Origin: Aurifilum marmelostoma
Lineage: Eukaryota; Ascomycota; Sordariomycetes; Diaporthales; Cryphonectriaceae
NCBI GenBank assembly: GCA_027559495.1
Contig: JAMXSV010000016.1
Location: 1,178,001 to 1,242,000, forward strand
Reading direction: 5' to 3'
Length of the DNA stretch: 64,000 nt
This document shows positions 44,665 through 55,083 of this stretch, one piece after another. Positions within the stretch are counted from its first letter, which is position 1. The number at the start of each line of letters is the position of its first letter. The notes under the pieces were generated by a model that worked only from the letters and a program-made list of their open reading frames with translations, had not been told where the DNA came from and searched no databases. Position numbers and translations under genes: made by a program.

Positions 44665-47600
44665 ATGTCTACTTTCCTAGAGCACGCCTACAGCTTAGTC
44701 CATCAGGACAATGCTGCCGACGTGCCAACCGCCAATGAGCTGCGCACGCAGCTCGAGAAGGGCACCGATGAGACCAAACTCCAGACCATGAAGACCATCC
44801 TCACCATCATGCTCAATGGCGATCCCATGCCTCAGTTGCTCATGCACATCATCCGTTTCGTCATGCCCTCTAAGTCGAAGCCACTCAAGAAACTTCTTTA
44901 CTTCTACTACGAGATCTGTCCCAAGCTTGACAGCGCCGGCAAGCTCAAGCAGGAGATGATCTTGGTTTGGTATGCTCATCAAGCCCACACGGTCCCTTTG
45001 CCTTGCCTTCTATCTCTTGTCCTCCTCGTGCATACGCCTGCTGACCACTTTCTATAGCAACGGTATCAGAAACGACCTGCAGCATCCCAACGAGTACATT
45101 CGAGGCAACACACTGCGATTCCTCTGCAAGCTTCGCGAGCCCGAACTCATCGAACCCCTCCTCTCCTCCGCCAGGTCCTGTCTTGAGCACCGCCACGCAT
45201 ACGTGCGCAAGAATGCCGTTTTCGCCGTCTCATCCATCTACCAGCACTCGCCTTCGTTGATACCTGATGCGTCGGATCTCATCGCTACTTTCCTCGAGGC
45301 GGAAAGTGACGCCACGTGCAAGAGGAACGCCTTTGCTGCATTGGCCAACATTGACCACCAGAAGGCTCTGGTATATCTGAGCTCCGTCTTCGAGGGGATC
45401 CCTAATGCCGAGGAGCTGCTGCAGCTCGTCGAACTGGAGTTCATCCGGAAGGATGCCGTGCAGAACTCCCAGAACAAGGTAGGTGGACACCTGATTCGGA
45501 AAACAGACGCGGGAGGCATTCTAACAGCTACAGGCCCGATACCTGCGGTTGATTTTCGATCTCCTGGAGGCAGGTGCATCGACTGTTGTATACGAGGCTG
45601 CCTCGTCATTGACCGCACTCACCAACAATCCTGTAGCGATCAAGGCCGCCGCTGCCAAGTTCATCGAGCTCAGCATCAAGGAGGCCGACAACAATGTGAA
45701 GCTCATCGTCCTCGACAGGGTCGACCAATTGCGAAGAAAGAACGAGGGCGTGCTCGATGACTTGGTTATGGAGATTCTGCGGGTGCTTTCCAGCCCTGAC
45801 ATTGACGTCCGCAAGAAGGCTCTGGATATCGCTCTAGAGATGGTCTCTAGCAAGAATGTCGAGGAGGTCGTGCTGCTGCTCAAGAAGGAGCTATCCAAGA
45901 CGGTGGACCAGGAGTACGAAAAGAACTCGGAATACCGCCAGCTTCTCATTCACTCGATACACCAATGCGCCATCAAGTTCTCAGAGGTGGCCGCCAGCGT
46001 TGTCGACTTGTTGATGGATTTCATTGCAGACTTTAACAACACATCTGCCGTCGATGTCATCAACTTCGTCAAGGAGGTCGTCGAGAAGTTCCCCAAGCTG
46101 CGGCCCTCGATTGTCTCCCGGCTGGTCGATACGCTGAGTGAGGTGCGTGCCGGCAAGGTTTATAGAGGAATTCTGTGGATCGTGGGTGAGTATTCCCTCG
46201 AGGAAAAGGACATCCGGGACGCGTGGAGGCGCATCAGGGCCAGTCTTGGAGAGATCCCGATTCTCGCGTCGGAGCAGCGCCTGCTCGATCATGTTGATGG
46301 CGAGGAGGAGAAGGACAAGGATCAGGTGAACGGTCACCACAAGCCTGCTGCGCCGACAGGGTCGAGAAGGGTCCTCGCGGACGGCACATATGCTACGGAG
46401 ACGGCCTTGACCAGTCAGTCGTCTGCCGCGGCGAAACTGGAGGCTGTCAAGGCAGCACAGAAGCCACCACTGAGACAGCTCATTCTCGAGGGCGATTACT
46501 ACCTGGCGACCGTCCTGTCTGCAACTCTCACCAAGCTTGTCATGCGGCATTCCGAGATCTCGTCCGACCATGCCCGCACCAACGCGCTGCGAGCAGAAGC
46601 TATGTTGATCATGGTTTCCATAATCCGCGTGGGACAGTCGCAGTTCGTGAAGGCTCCAATCGATGAGGACTCGGTGGACCGTATCATGTCCTGTGTTCGG
46701 TCTCTAGCGGAGTTCACCGAGCACACCAAGTTGGAGTCCGTGTATCTGGACGACACCCGAAAGGCCTTCCGGGCCATGGTTCAGGTCGAGGAGAAGAAAC
46801 GAGCTGCCAAGGAAGCCGTGGAGAAGGCCAAGACCGCCGTCCAGGTGGACGATGTCGTGTCCATCCGCCAACTCGGCAAGAAAAATATGGGCGATGGCTC
46901 AGATGAGATCGACGTCGACCTGGAGCGTGCCACCGGCGGCGACAGCACTGCAGCAGAAGATCTCAGCTCCAAGCTCAGCAGGGTCGTGCAGCTCACAGGC
47001 TTCTCCGACCCAGTCTACGCAGAAGCCTATGTCAAGGTCCACCAGTTTGACATCGTGCTGGATGTGTTACTTGTGAATCAGACCACCGAAACCCTGCAGA
47101 ATTTGTCTGTCGAGTTCGCGACCCTCGGAGACCTCAAGGTGGTGGAAAGGCCGACAACGCAGAATCTTGGCCCGCATGACTTCCACAACGTGCAGTGCAC
47201 AATCAAGGTCTCGTCGACCGATACAGGTGTCATCTTTGGCAATGTGGTCTACGATGGTGCGCACAGCACAGACACAAACGTGGTCATTCTTAATGACTTG
47301 CACGTCGATATCATGGATTACATCCAGCCAGCAACCTGCACAGAGACACAGTTCCGCACCATGTGGACCGAGTTTGAGTGGGAGAACAAGGTCAATATCA
47401 ACAGCAAGGCCAAATCCCTGAGAGAATTCCTGGACCAGCTGATGGCGGCCACCAACATGAACTGCCTCACACCTGAGGCTAGTCTGAAGGGCGATTGCCA
47501 GTTCCTGAGCGCCAACCTCTATGCTAGAAGTGTATTTGGTAAGTTGAGAAATCTGTCTTCTTCACTGCCGTCTTTGATCGAAAGCGCCGATACTGACCCG

Positions 47601-47758
47601 CTGCCACAGGGGAGGATGCACTTGCGAACTTGAGCATCGAGAAGGAAGGTGAGGACGGGCCCATCACAGGGTTTGTCCGGATACGCAGCCGTTCTCAAGG
47701 TCTTGCACTAAGTCTCGGGAGCTTGAAGGGTCTCAACAAGATTGGGACGGGTGCTTGA
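44665..47758 (+). CDS. SEC26: Coatomer subunit beta (beta-COP)
   Basis: Exons 44665-44969, 45058-45478, 45534-47538 and 47610-47758 (introns 88, 55 and 71 nt); 959 aa, matching beta-COP proteins of about 950-970. The N-terminal adaptin-type HEAT solenoid (about 20-540) contains GDPMPQLLMHIIRFVMPSKS, LRFLCKLREPELIEPL, HAYVRKNAVFAVSSIYQ and VYRGILWIVGEYS. A charged linker follows (about 490-560). The C-terminal beta-sandwich/appendage (about 690-959) has DPVYAEAYVKVHQFDIVLDV, YDGAHSTDTNVVILND and IMDYIQPA. Beta-COP is part of the COPI coat on Golgi-to-ER vesicles and is essential. The last exon (GEDALANLSIEKE ... RIRSRSQGLALSLG) completes the appendage and would be lost without splicing at GTAAGT/CACAG. 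Confidence 0.97.
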
Positions 47759-49057
47759 GGTTTTTCCAACCGGGTGAATGATGAAATCGAAAAACAGTGA
47801 GTGGATTAATTCAAAAGCGCTGTTTTGCCAGGAGGCGGGTTTTCAGGACCAAGGGTGGGAGGGGAAATGGGAGGGATCTCGCGCGTTTTGTGGTACGATA
47901 TAGATAAGCCCACGCCACGGTGCAAACATGATATATAACCTTTTTATGACTCTTTGCTCTGCGCATATTGCCGCAAACTAAAGGAGTGGTGCCCTTCCCA
48001 CCCTTCTGCGGACGTCCCGGGTCTACCTACCACACCCGGGTACCTAGACTTTCCGAGAGCCGAGCAGCGAAGGTATATCTCGAATTGCCCTCAACTGCTC
48101 CGATATAGTTTTTTTTTTTTTTTATCGTCATGCCCCCTCTCCCCGGGGAAAATGACTTTTCGTGACTTGCACTTGTTCAAAGGTTGACCGATAGCAAGTT
48201 GGCTCTTCACACACGACTGGTAACAACGCAGGATGTGTTCCAACCAATGTGGGTGGTCCTCCTCTAGGGCGCGAACACGAATATCGGGACATCCAAGTCA
48301 CAGAAGAGGTTGCTTCCAGTTGCATGCATGAGCACAGTGCGCTGATATGGGAATGTACGCTATCATTAGGTCTACTGGACAGCTCTTCTGTTGTCTATCT
48401 TGTTTCCGGGCCAGTAGTGATGGGGAAGGAGGCTAATGGTATGCACAGGTGACGATCACTTTCAGAACCGCCAGGTAACATTTCTCACTGGATGAGTTAT
48501 AGAATAACAAGGGTATCTCGATTAATTAAGTAAGGTAAGACGGACCGCACACAGGCCCTAGAGACGCAGCCTTGACAACTTCAATGGTCTCAAAGTGCGA
48601 CGAGAGAGAAATCGTTACTGCGTCCCTTGGTGTGTTCATTTGTGCAATAAAAGAAGGAGAAAACTTTGGGTATCTCAAAAATTGCGATAGAGCAGATGTA
48701 TGGGGGTAAAGAAACAGGGTGGAGAAGAAGTGATCTGTGCGCGGTGGATGTTGCCAATATGCGACCTGATCGACCAACCGCACTTCGGAAATATATCTGG
48801 AAAGATCGGTACCGCGACCCCAAAGTGAGAGTCCGGACGACGGATTTGGAAGCCAGGCAACCAGTAAGAGGTACTCGGTCGTGACGGGGCCGGTGCTGTA
48901 TGTCGCAATATGGTTGTGCTGTCCAAGCCCTTGGGGCCCTAGCGCATCGTTACGCCGCGCTTCGTGTGAGGGTCAAGGAATGTTCGGATGAACAGGATGG
49001 GGGACTGGACGTTTCCTCGAAAGTCAAAGGATTTCAGGTCCTTGCTGCATCCGCCCA
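47759..49057. other. Convergent intergenic region, SEC26/UBTD1-like
   Basis: 1.3 kb between two stop codons. Holds a T15 run at 48109-48123. Short frames only; no gene recognised. Confidence 0.55.
48109..48123. repeat. T15 homopolymer
   Basis: Simple poly-T run about 350 bp past the SEC26 stop codon. No other structure seen. Confidence 0.85.
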
Positions 49058-50187
49058 TCACTTGGGAGGATCGTCTCTGATGAAGGCGTTGAGAACTTGG
49101 CCAGGCTGCCAGCCTTGGGCTACGAGCGGCTGATTCTCGTTGAGAACTTTGCCAAAGAAGACAAGTCGGATGTTGCGGGCGGATCGATGTTGGAACTGTG
49201 GTGAAACGCTGTCAGAAATAAAGAACCAAGGAAGAGAGACGCATAAGTTTGAGCAGAACAGGTGAGCTTACGCGTGGTTCCTCCACTATTCGACGAATGA
49301 CGCTGCGAACAGTCTCTTGTTTGGCAAGGTGAAGCTTGAGGTCTCCCGAACCGTCGCTGGGGCGCACGATAGCGAGAAGCTGAGCCCGAACATCAACGAC
49401 AGCCTTGCCCTTCTCCTCCCTGCGCCTCCCAGCCACATCTTCGTCCAGATCTCCTGGGACATCACCGGCGCCCCTCAGATTTCCTTCGCCCTCGCTGAGC
49501 GCAACACCATCGAGCTGGCTAGTGGAGACGATATCGACTGGATCGGAGACGATGTGTGAGGGGAGCTGATAGTAATGCCCCAACGAGTCGTAGGCACCGT
49601 CGGCAAGGTTGCCGGTTGGGAGGGTGATGTCTACAGCATCTAAGATGCTCTGGGCGGTAGCCAGGGCAACAGCAGGATCATGCTCGTCGCTGTCGACCTC
49701 AGCCTCGGCTTCGCTGCTGGTCTCGCGGGCGCAAGAGGCAGCGGCATCGGCGTCCCAGAGAACGCGCAGGGCAGTGTGGAGAGCCTGCCAAATCTCAGGG
49801 TGACCGTCGACCCTAGTCTCGAAAAAGTCTACACGCTCACGGTCCAGAGCAGACCTTGACCAGACACGGTCCTTGGAAGTCCAGTCTTGTCGGCGTAGTG
49901 GCTTGTTGATATGTTGACCAAGCGGTCTCCGTCGGCGACGGGTGCGCTGAGGAGGGTTGGTAGCAGCAGAATCGTCTTCAGCATTCTGGGTTAGGGCAGG
50001 CGGAGGGAGAGCCTGGGCAGGATGCGAAGAAGGATTCGCAGCGCGGGCAGACCCGGATTGGACAGCCCCTGGACACGGCGAGTTGGGTCCATGTGGGCGT
50101 GAGAAGCAGCAACCCTACAAAGTGAGAGAATATTCTGATCAGCAAGGAGGTGCTCTCTCAAGAAACGCGAGTGTCACTCTCACGCAC

Positions 50188-50225
<38 letters not shown>

Positions 50226-50315
50226 CACACACACACACACACACATACTTTCAGAAGTGTTTTGAGTGTATATGACAAGGGAGAAAGATGGAAAGGGGGC
50301 CTGATTACATACCAT
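49058..50315 (-). CDS. Ubiquitin-domain-containing protein, UBTD1/DC-UbP family
   Basis: Coding exons 50315-50313 (ATG only), 50114-49272 and 49195-49058; 327 aa. The start codon is followed at once by the donor GTATGT. A 198-nt intron ends TGTAG, and exon 2 then begins GGT TGC TGC, giving MGCCFSRPHGPNSPCPGA, which has a myristoylation glycine and neighbouring cysteines for palmitoylation. A disordered part to about residue 75 (TRRRRRPLGQHINKPLRRQDW) is followed by the UBTD N-terminal helical domain (WTSKDRVWSRSALDRERVDFF ... HPEIWQALHTAL). After a Glu/Asp-rich linker comes the C-terminal ubiquitin-like fold, finished by exon 3 (RLVFFGKVLNENQPLV, VLNAFIRDDPPK). Human UBTD proteins associate with UBE2D ubiquitin-conjugating enzymes. 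Membrane attachment here is predicted from the N terminus. The ATG-only exon is the main uncertainty. Confidence 0.88.
50191..50245. repeat. Compound (CT)16/(CA)11 microsatellite within an intron
   Basis: About 16 CT units (50191-50222) followed by about 11 CA units (50224-50245). It fills over a quarter of the first intron of the UBTD1-like gene. On the transcribed strand it reads (TG)n(AG)n between the ATG donor and the acceptor, so the repeat is transcribed and then spliced out. Confidence 0.92.
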
Positions 50316-51503
50316 ACTGAATTGTCAGATGTATGGGCTTTCATCAATGGCTCGAAATGATATCTGACGAGAGCAGAAGGATGCATGTAGCCTGTGTTGC
50401 TGAATCTTGCCGAGGTTTACACTCCTGAGTAGCTCTCGTGAAAGACCCCCATCAACCCGTCTTTACCTTCGCTTGTCGCCTGTCGTGAGAGTTTAAGGTT
50501 CGATATAGTGGCGGATCTGTTCCACAATGCGAGACAGGCCTGGGAATGGGTGTGACAGACTGGCTATCCCTTTGCAGCCTTGGAAGCCTGGTCAGCACAT
50601 CGCATCACACAATCCTCCTTGTCGTCTCGAAGAGCGGCTTGGCCCGAGGTTTTGATGATATTTTCTCTTCTTTTTCTTTTCTTTTTTCAAGTTGAGATGA
50701 GGCGCAGCCCTCGTCTCTGCTCGTAAGTAGCGACAGGCTGATGAGTGATGGTGCTGATGCCCAGTGGGCGTGACGATGGGCGGCCCCAAAACAGTGAGTG
50801 AGCGTTATTTGTAGAGGTGAAAAGAGAGAGAGAAGAGATTCGAGATCGATGCGTTTTGTGGTCCGCTCTCCCGAGGTATGGGTACGCAAGGGTCTCCCCA
50901 CTGCGGCTGTGACCGCGGGAAGCTCTTCAGGGATTTACCCACTCAAGCTTTGGCGGGTGGCGGGCCCTCTGCCGCTACCCAGCCCCTAGAACAGCCCCTA
51001 AAGCATTCATCCAATCGAATCTTGGTGAGGGTCTGCATGGGACCACCACGACACCACCACCACCACCACCAGACCTGGCCCATGTTTCCACACAATGAAT
51101 AGAGCACAACCTCGAAGTATTGGGATGCAGCAAGTACTGTGTGCATACACGCACACACACACACACACCATAGTAATTGTACTTGAATTCTCTCCATGAC
51201 GGCTCTTTGAATCGGAATAGGTCATTTTCAGGGTTTTTTTTCTCTTAAAAAAAAAAGCACGAAAGAAAGGAAGAGCCGCAGATAAGCAGCCACCCACATG
51301 TCAGCTCATAAGTTAGTCATCACGAAGGACCACGGGAGTAGGCAAGACCTCTACGTTTCCAGACCGTGTCTTCTAGGTGGATGATGGTCCAATCACGGCC
51401 CCTTCAATAATCCTACACTGAGACTCGAGGCTAGACAGGCTAATACTCATTGAAGAGGCCAGTCAACCAGTCTCCTCCTGCTGCGACTGTGAAGCATGGC
51501 CCA
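50316..51503. other. Intergenic region with simple repeats
   Basis: Upstream of the UBTD1-like gene and downstream of the histone methyltransferase. Contains a (CAC/ACC)n tract near 51050-51071 and (CA)n at 51152-51168. CT/T-rich around 50640-50690. No gene recognised. Confidence 0.55.
51152..51168. repeat. (CA)8 microsatellite
   Basis: Short CA repeat in the intergenic region between the UBTD1-like gene and the SET-domain gene. Confidence 0.85.
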
Positions 51504-52851
51504 TCACCACAGATAGCCTCTACATTTCTTGCTGCCGCACAGGCACCTGGTCATCTCACCTTGCAGCGCCGCATCTCTGGCGTTGCTTGCCACCTCCTCC
51601 TGCCCGTCGACATAGTCGAAGGTCAGCTCCTCGCCCTTTTGTACATCTTCAATGGCAAACAGCGCGAGGTCGTGGATATGCTTGTCAGAATGGTCGCCCA
51701 CACGGGCAAAGATCCGTAGGTTGGGTTCACAGCTGTGGTTGATGAATCGGGTCGGTCCAGACATGAACTCCCCGTCGCACTCGAGTGGTGGGCCGCTCAG
51801 GCGGGGATCTGAGGACTCGGGGTTTGTGAATTTGTCAAGGGCAAACAGGTAGACGTCCTTCCGCTGAGCCTTGCTGGCGTGGTGCCGCCTCCTATCGGCC
51901 TCACGGGGCGTGATGATCTCGCCAAGGTAGCAGTCCACGAATTGACCACGCTTCAACGCGCGCATTGTCTTGACGCCTGTGATGGGATGGAGAAAAGACG
52001 CCAGGGCGCCGCAAATCCTCGTCAGTAAATCACATATGCTTCCTTCGCGCGCGGACACCCGACAGATCGCACTCACCCCAGCCTCGATTGTCGTCTGTGC
52101 GGAAGATCTGCAGTGGAACCTGCCGGCCTCGCTCCACGATGCGGTTGGGACATCCGTCCTTGCTGCAGTGGCAGCCCTCGTGACACTCGTAGATGGGGTC
52201 GCGCGAGTTTTCCAGCTCCGATCCACGCAGAAGACCAGCCTTGGCACCCTGGGAGTGGTAGGCGAAACGCTTCTTCCTCGTCGGCTGCTTTCCGGTACCA
52301 GTGCCGGCGCCTTCGGAGCTCTGCCTGCTGCCCCTCTGTCTTGCCCAATCTGGCTTCTTCCTGGTGCTCGCGGCCCACTGCAGAAGCTCCTCGTCCTCCT
52401 TGTCAAGCGAGCCTGCCTTTGGCGAGTTCTTTTGGTCGGAATCAGAGCCGGCCATCTCGTCCAGACAAGCACAGGTGGCGTACATGCAGGAGTCATCATC
52501 AGGGCAGTCGCAGCCGTAGCGAAACGCAGCGCCGGTAGCGGCAACGCCAGCTCCTAGGACAGAGCGCTCGATGAATCGGAAGTTGGACGGGAGGACTTCG
52601 CCATCGTCGGTATCGTTGACAACAGTGACTGGGAGTGCTTTGTGGGTTCGAAAAGAGCGGAGCTGACACCAGTGGCAGTTCTGTCGCTCCTCGGCGGACA
52701 CCTATGACAAGCGGCGAACCGAGGGGCGCCGTCAGCAGGTCTATTCTCTCTCGAGATGTAGCGGCCATCGTAAACAAATAGACGAATAGTCTGTACCTAC
52801 CACTTGGTCTGGGCCATGGCCAAAAAAGTGACGCTTCGTAACAGCTTCCAT
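51504..52851 (-). CDS. Histone H3K9 methyltransferase, Clr4/DIM-5 type
   Basis: Exons 52851-52801, 52701-52077 and 51976-51504 (introns 99 and 100 nt); 382 aa. Exon 1 gives MEAVTKRHFFGHGPDQV, joined to VSAEERQNCHWCQLRSF. The pre-SET zinc cluster is split: CDCPDDDSCMYATCACL at about 81-97 and YECHEGCHCSKDGCPNRIVE at about 188-207. The SET domain (about 208-350) has RGWGVKTMRALKRGQFVDCY, YLGEIITPREADRR and the knot NHSCEPN at 305-311 with FDYVDG. A post-SET CLCGSKKCRGYLW ends the protein. There is no chromodomain, as in Neurospora DIM-5 rather than fission-yeast Clr4. In Neurospora the enzyme trimethylates H3K9 and so directs DNA methylation of RIP-mutated DNA. Between the two pre-SET cysteine groups sits a basic, low-complexity insert (about 98-160). 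All zinc and SET landmark residues appear present. Confidence 0.95.
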
Positions 52852-53394
52852 TTCGCCCGAAACCTCGTCAAGGCATGATAGCGTGCAGGAAACACGGTGA
52901 AAGGCGCACAAGTATTGAGGAGGCTGCAGAGGGAAAGAGTCCTGGGAGAAGGTTCACAGGGTTTCCTTTTCCAACTGCGTCGGCGCAGTCGAAAGAGAGA
53001 GCTGCCAGATGCAGGGGTCCATCTGACGCGACTGCAATAGTAATACCACAGGGAGACGCGTTCTGGTAGACCCCGCTACAACTTGCCGTAGCCACCCCTA
53101 ACCCCACCTGCTACTTAGCGTGCTGAGTACCGAGAATGTGTGGGCAGAGCACTAAAAGGGGAGCCACCGCCAGGGTCTACAGTGCATACCCGGAGATTTT
53201 TCCAGGGCTAGCTTAACCTGGACTTTGTACTCGTCTCAACATCATCAACAACCAATCTTGAGTCCAAAATTTGTGATCAATGGCTCACTCATATTGAAGA
53301 ATTGTCTAACTCTAAACACAATTTTTTGGTACTCCTACTTTTTTTTTTTATACACTGGAGCCACTCAAATATTTTCTAGAAACTGATCCCCTCC
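52852..53394. other. Intergenic region, DIM-5-type gene/carboxylesterase
   Basis: 543 bp. Holds the promoter of the methyltransferase gene (minus strand) and, from about 53230, AT-rich DNA with a T-run (about 53339-53349) next to the carboxylesterase stop, probably its 3' UTR. Confidence 0.55.
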
Positions 53395-55083
53395 TTAATA
53401 CATATCAAAGATGCTCAGCCAGTTCAGGATGAACTGCACCCTCTCGTCGCTCTCGGCGAGGTAGCTGGCACCCCAGCTGTTTCCAAGCCACATGGTCTGC
53501 GCGTCATCGGCAGTGGTCTCGATGAAGTTGGTGAGGTTGCTGCTGCCAGCGCCGTTGGGGTTGCCGGTGCTGATGAAGTTGACCCAGTAGTCGGACATGA
53601 TGCTCTCGATCCGGTAGTCGTCCTCGGTCCACGTCACGTTGTCGTAGTCGGCATACGGGATGTTGTTGAAGGTGTACCACAGCTCGCTGCCGTGGTAGGC
53701 ACCGCTGCCAGAGTTCTCGGCAGGAGTGTGCGTCCAGTAGTATGTGTACACCTTGCTGGTGGCGCCACCGGCGATCCAGTCCTTGACCCAGGTCCAGGTG
53801 GACACGCGGCTGAGGTCACGGAAGAAGGTGTTGAACTGGTCGCTGGCGGTCGTCGAGTTGTCGCCGGCCGGCCACAGCTTGAAGAACTCGGTCGAGTAGT
53901 TCTGCATCACCGAGGTCATCTCGGAGGTGAACTCGGCCACCGTCAGGTCCGTGTCGGGAGCCGCGCCGGACTCGTCCTTGTTGTTGCCGGTCAGGATGGG
54001 GACGTCGAGGTGCTTTCCGGTCAGCAGAGCCTCGCCATACTTGTAGGCCAGGACATAGCCATCGATGGTCGGGCGCCAGTAAGGCGGGTCGCTGTACGCA
54101 GCAGATGCGGCGATGAAGGGGGTCCCGTCCATGCTAGTGTCCATATCGTTGCCAAACGTGGCCAGGGTCTCGGCCGAGATGTTCCGCGCCTCGGCGATGG
54201 TGGACACGTTCAGGGAGTTGGCGACAAAGTCCTCACCCTCAGAGATGGCCCAGGTGAAGTTCCTGTACGAGGTGGCCAGCCCTCCTGTCATCTCGTCACG
54301 GGGCCCACGAGCTCCAGACTCGGCGATGATGCCAGCAACACCAAGGCCGTCCGTCAGGGGGCTGTACATGACGTCCAGGGCGCTGGACGAACCTGCCGAC
54401 TGGCCGCCGACAACAATCTGGTCGGGGTTTCCGCCAAAGTTGGCAATGTTCTCGTGCACCCACTTCAGCGCCAGCTGCTGGTCCATGATGCCGTAGTTGC
54501 CGGTGGAGTTGTTAGCATCCTCGGCCTGTAGCTCAGGGTGGGCGAGATAACCGAAGGCGCCGAGGCGGTAGTTGAGGGTCACCACGATGACGCCCTTGGA
54601 CGCAAGGCCAGAGCCGTCGTAGGTCTTGACATCGCCGGAGCCGCCCTCGAAACGGCCTCCGAAGATCCAAAAGTACACGGGAGTGTTCAGGGACGTGAGG
54701 TCCGAGGTGTCGTCGTAGGTAGGCGTCCATATGTTGAGCGTGAGGCAGTCCTCGCTCATAGTCTCCTTGCCGGAGGAGAAGATACCGGCTTCAGAGTAGA
54801 TCTGCATACATTGAGGCCCAAACTCGGTGGCGTTAAAGACGCCGTCCCAGGACTCCGCAGCCTCGGGTGCCTTCCATCGCAGGTCGCCAACGGGAGCCTT
54901 GGCATATGGGATCCCCTTGTATGAGGTGACCAGGGGAGATCGGAAGTTGGAGAGTGAGCCCTGAAGCTGACCCTGAGTAGTGTTGATGATGGGCAGAGTC
55001 GTGTCGCTGACGTCGCGGTGGATGCTGCGAGCCTCGACAGCAACTGCCGTGATGGCAATCGTGAGGATTTGCCTGATGTTCAT
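53395..55083 (-). CDS. Secreted type-B carboxylesterase/lipase
   Basis: Intronless, 562 aa. An N-terminal hydrophobic segment (ILTIAITAVAVEARS) is a probable signal peptide. Family signatures: EDCLTLNIWTP (type-B signature 2), the oxyanion-hole stretch FWIFGGRFEGGSG, the nucleophile elbow GGQSAGS with Ser229, and AYHGSELWYTF near the C terminus with the probable catalytic His. Several N-glycosylation sequons (NNST, NYST, NVT) support secretion. Type-B carboxylesterases hydrolyse carboxylic esters (lipids, feruloyl esters, xenobiotics); substrate cannot be told here. The oxyanion loop reads GGRFEGG, as in fungal members, not the acetylcholinesterase form. The ATG at 55083 directly opens the signal peptide. 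It is the first gene of the accessory-looking right end. Confidence 0.94.
   Translation of the reverse strand: MNIRQILTIAITAVAVEARSIHRDVSDTTLPIINTTQGQLQGSLSNFRSPLVTSYKGIPYAKAPVGDLRWKAPEAAESWDGVFNATEFGPQCMQIYSEAGIFSSGKETMSEDCLTLNIWTPTYDDTSDLTSLNTPVYFWIFGGRFEGGSGDVKTYDGSGLASKGVIVVTLNYRLGAFGYLAHPELQAEDANNSTGNYGIMDQQLALKWVHENIANFGGNPDQIVVGGQSAGSSSALDVMYSPLTDGLGVAGIIAESGARGPRDEMTGGLATSYRNFTWAISEGEDFVANSLNVSTIAEARNISAETLATFGNDMDTSMDGTPFIAASAAYSDPPYWRPTIDGYVLAYKYGEALLTGKHLDVPILTGNNKDESGAAPDTDLTVAEFTSEMTSVMQNYSTEFFKLWPAGDNSTTASDQFNTFFRDLSRVSTWTWVKDWIAGGATSKVYTYYWTHTPAENSGSGAYHGSELWYTFNNIPYADYDNVTWTEDDYRIESIMSDYWVNFISTGNPNGAGSSNLTNFIETTADDAQTMWLGNSWGASYLAESDERVQFILNWLSIFDMY

Noticed and set aside
53692..54531. 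279-codon Gly/Val-rich open frame on the plus strand
   Set aside because: Shadow of the carboxylesterase coding strand.
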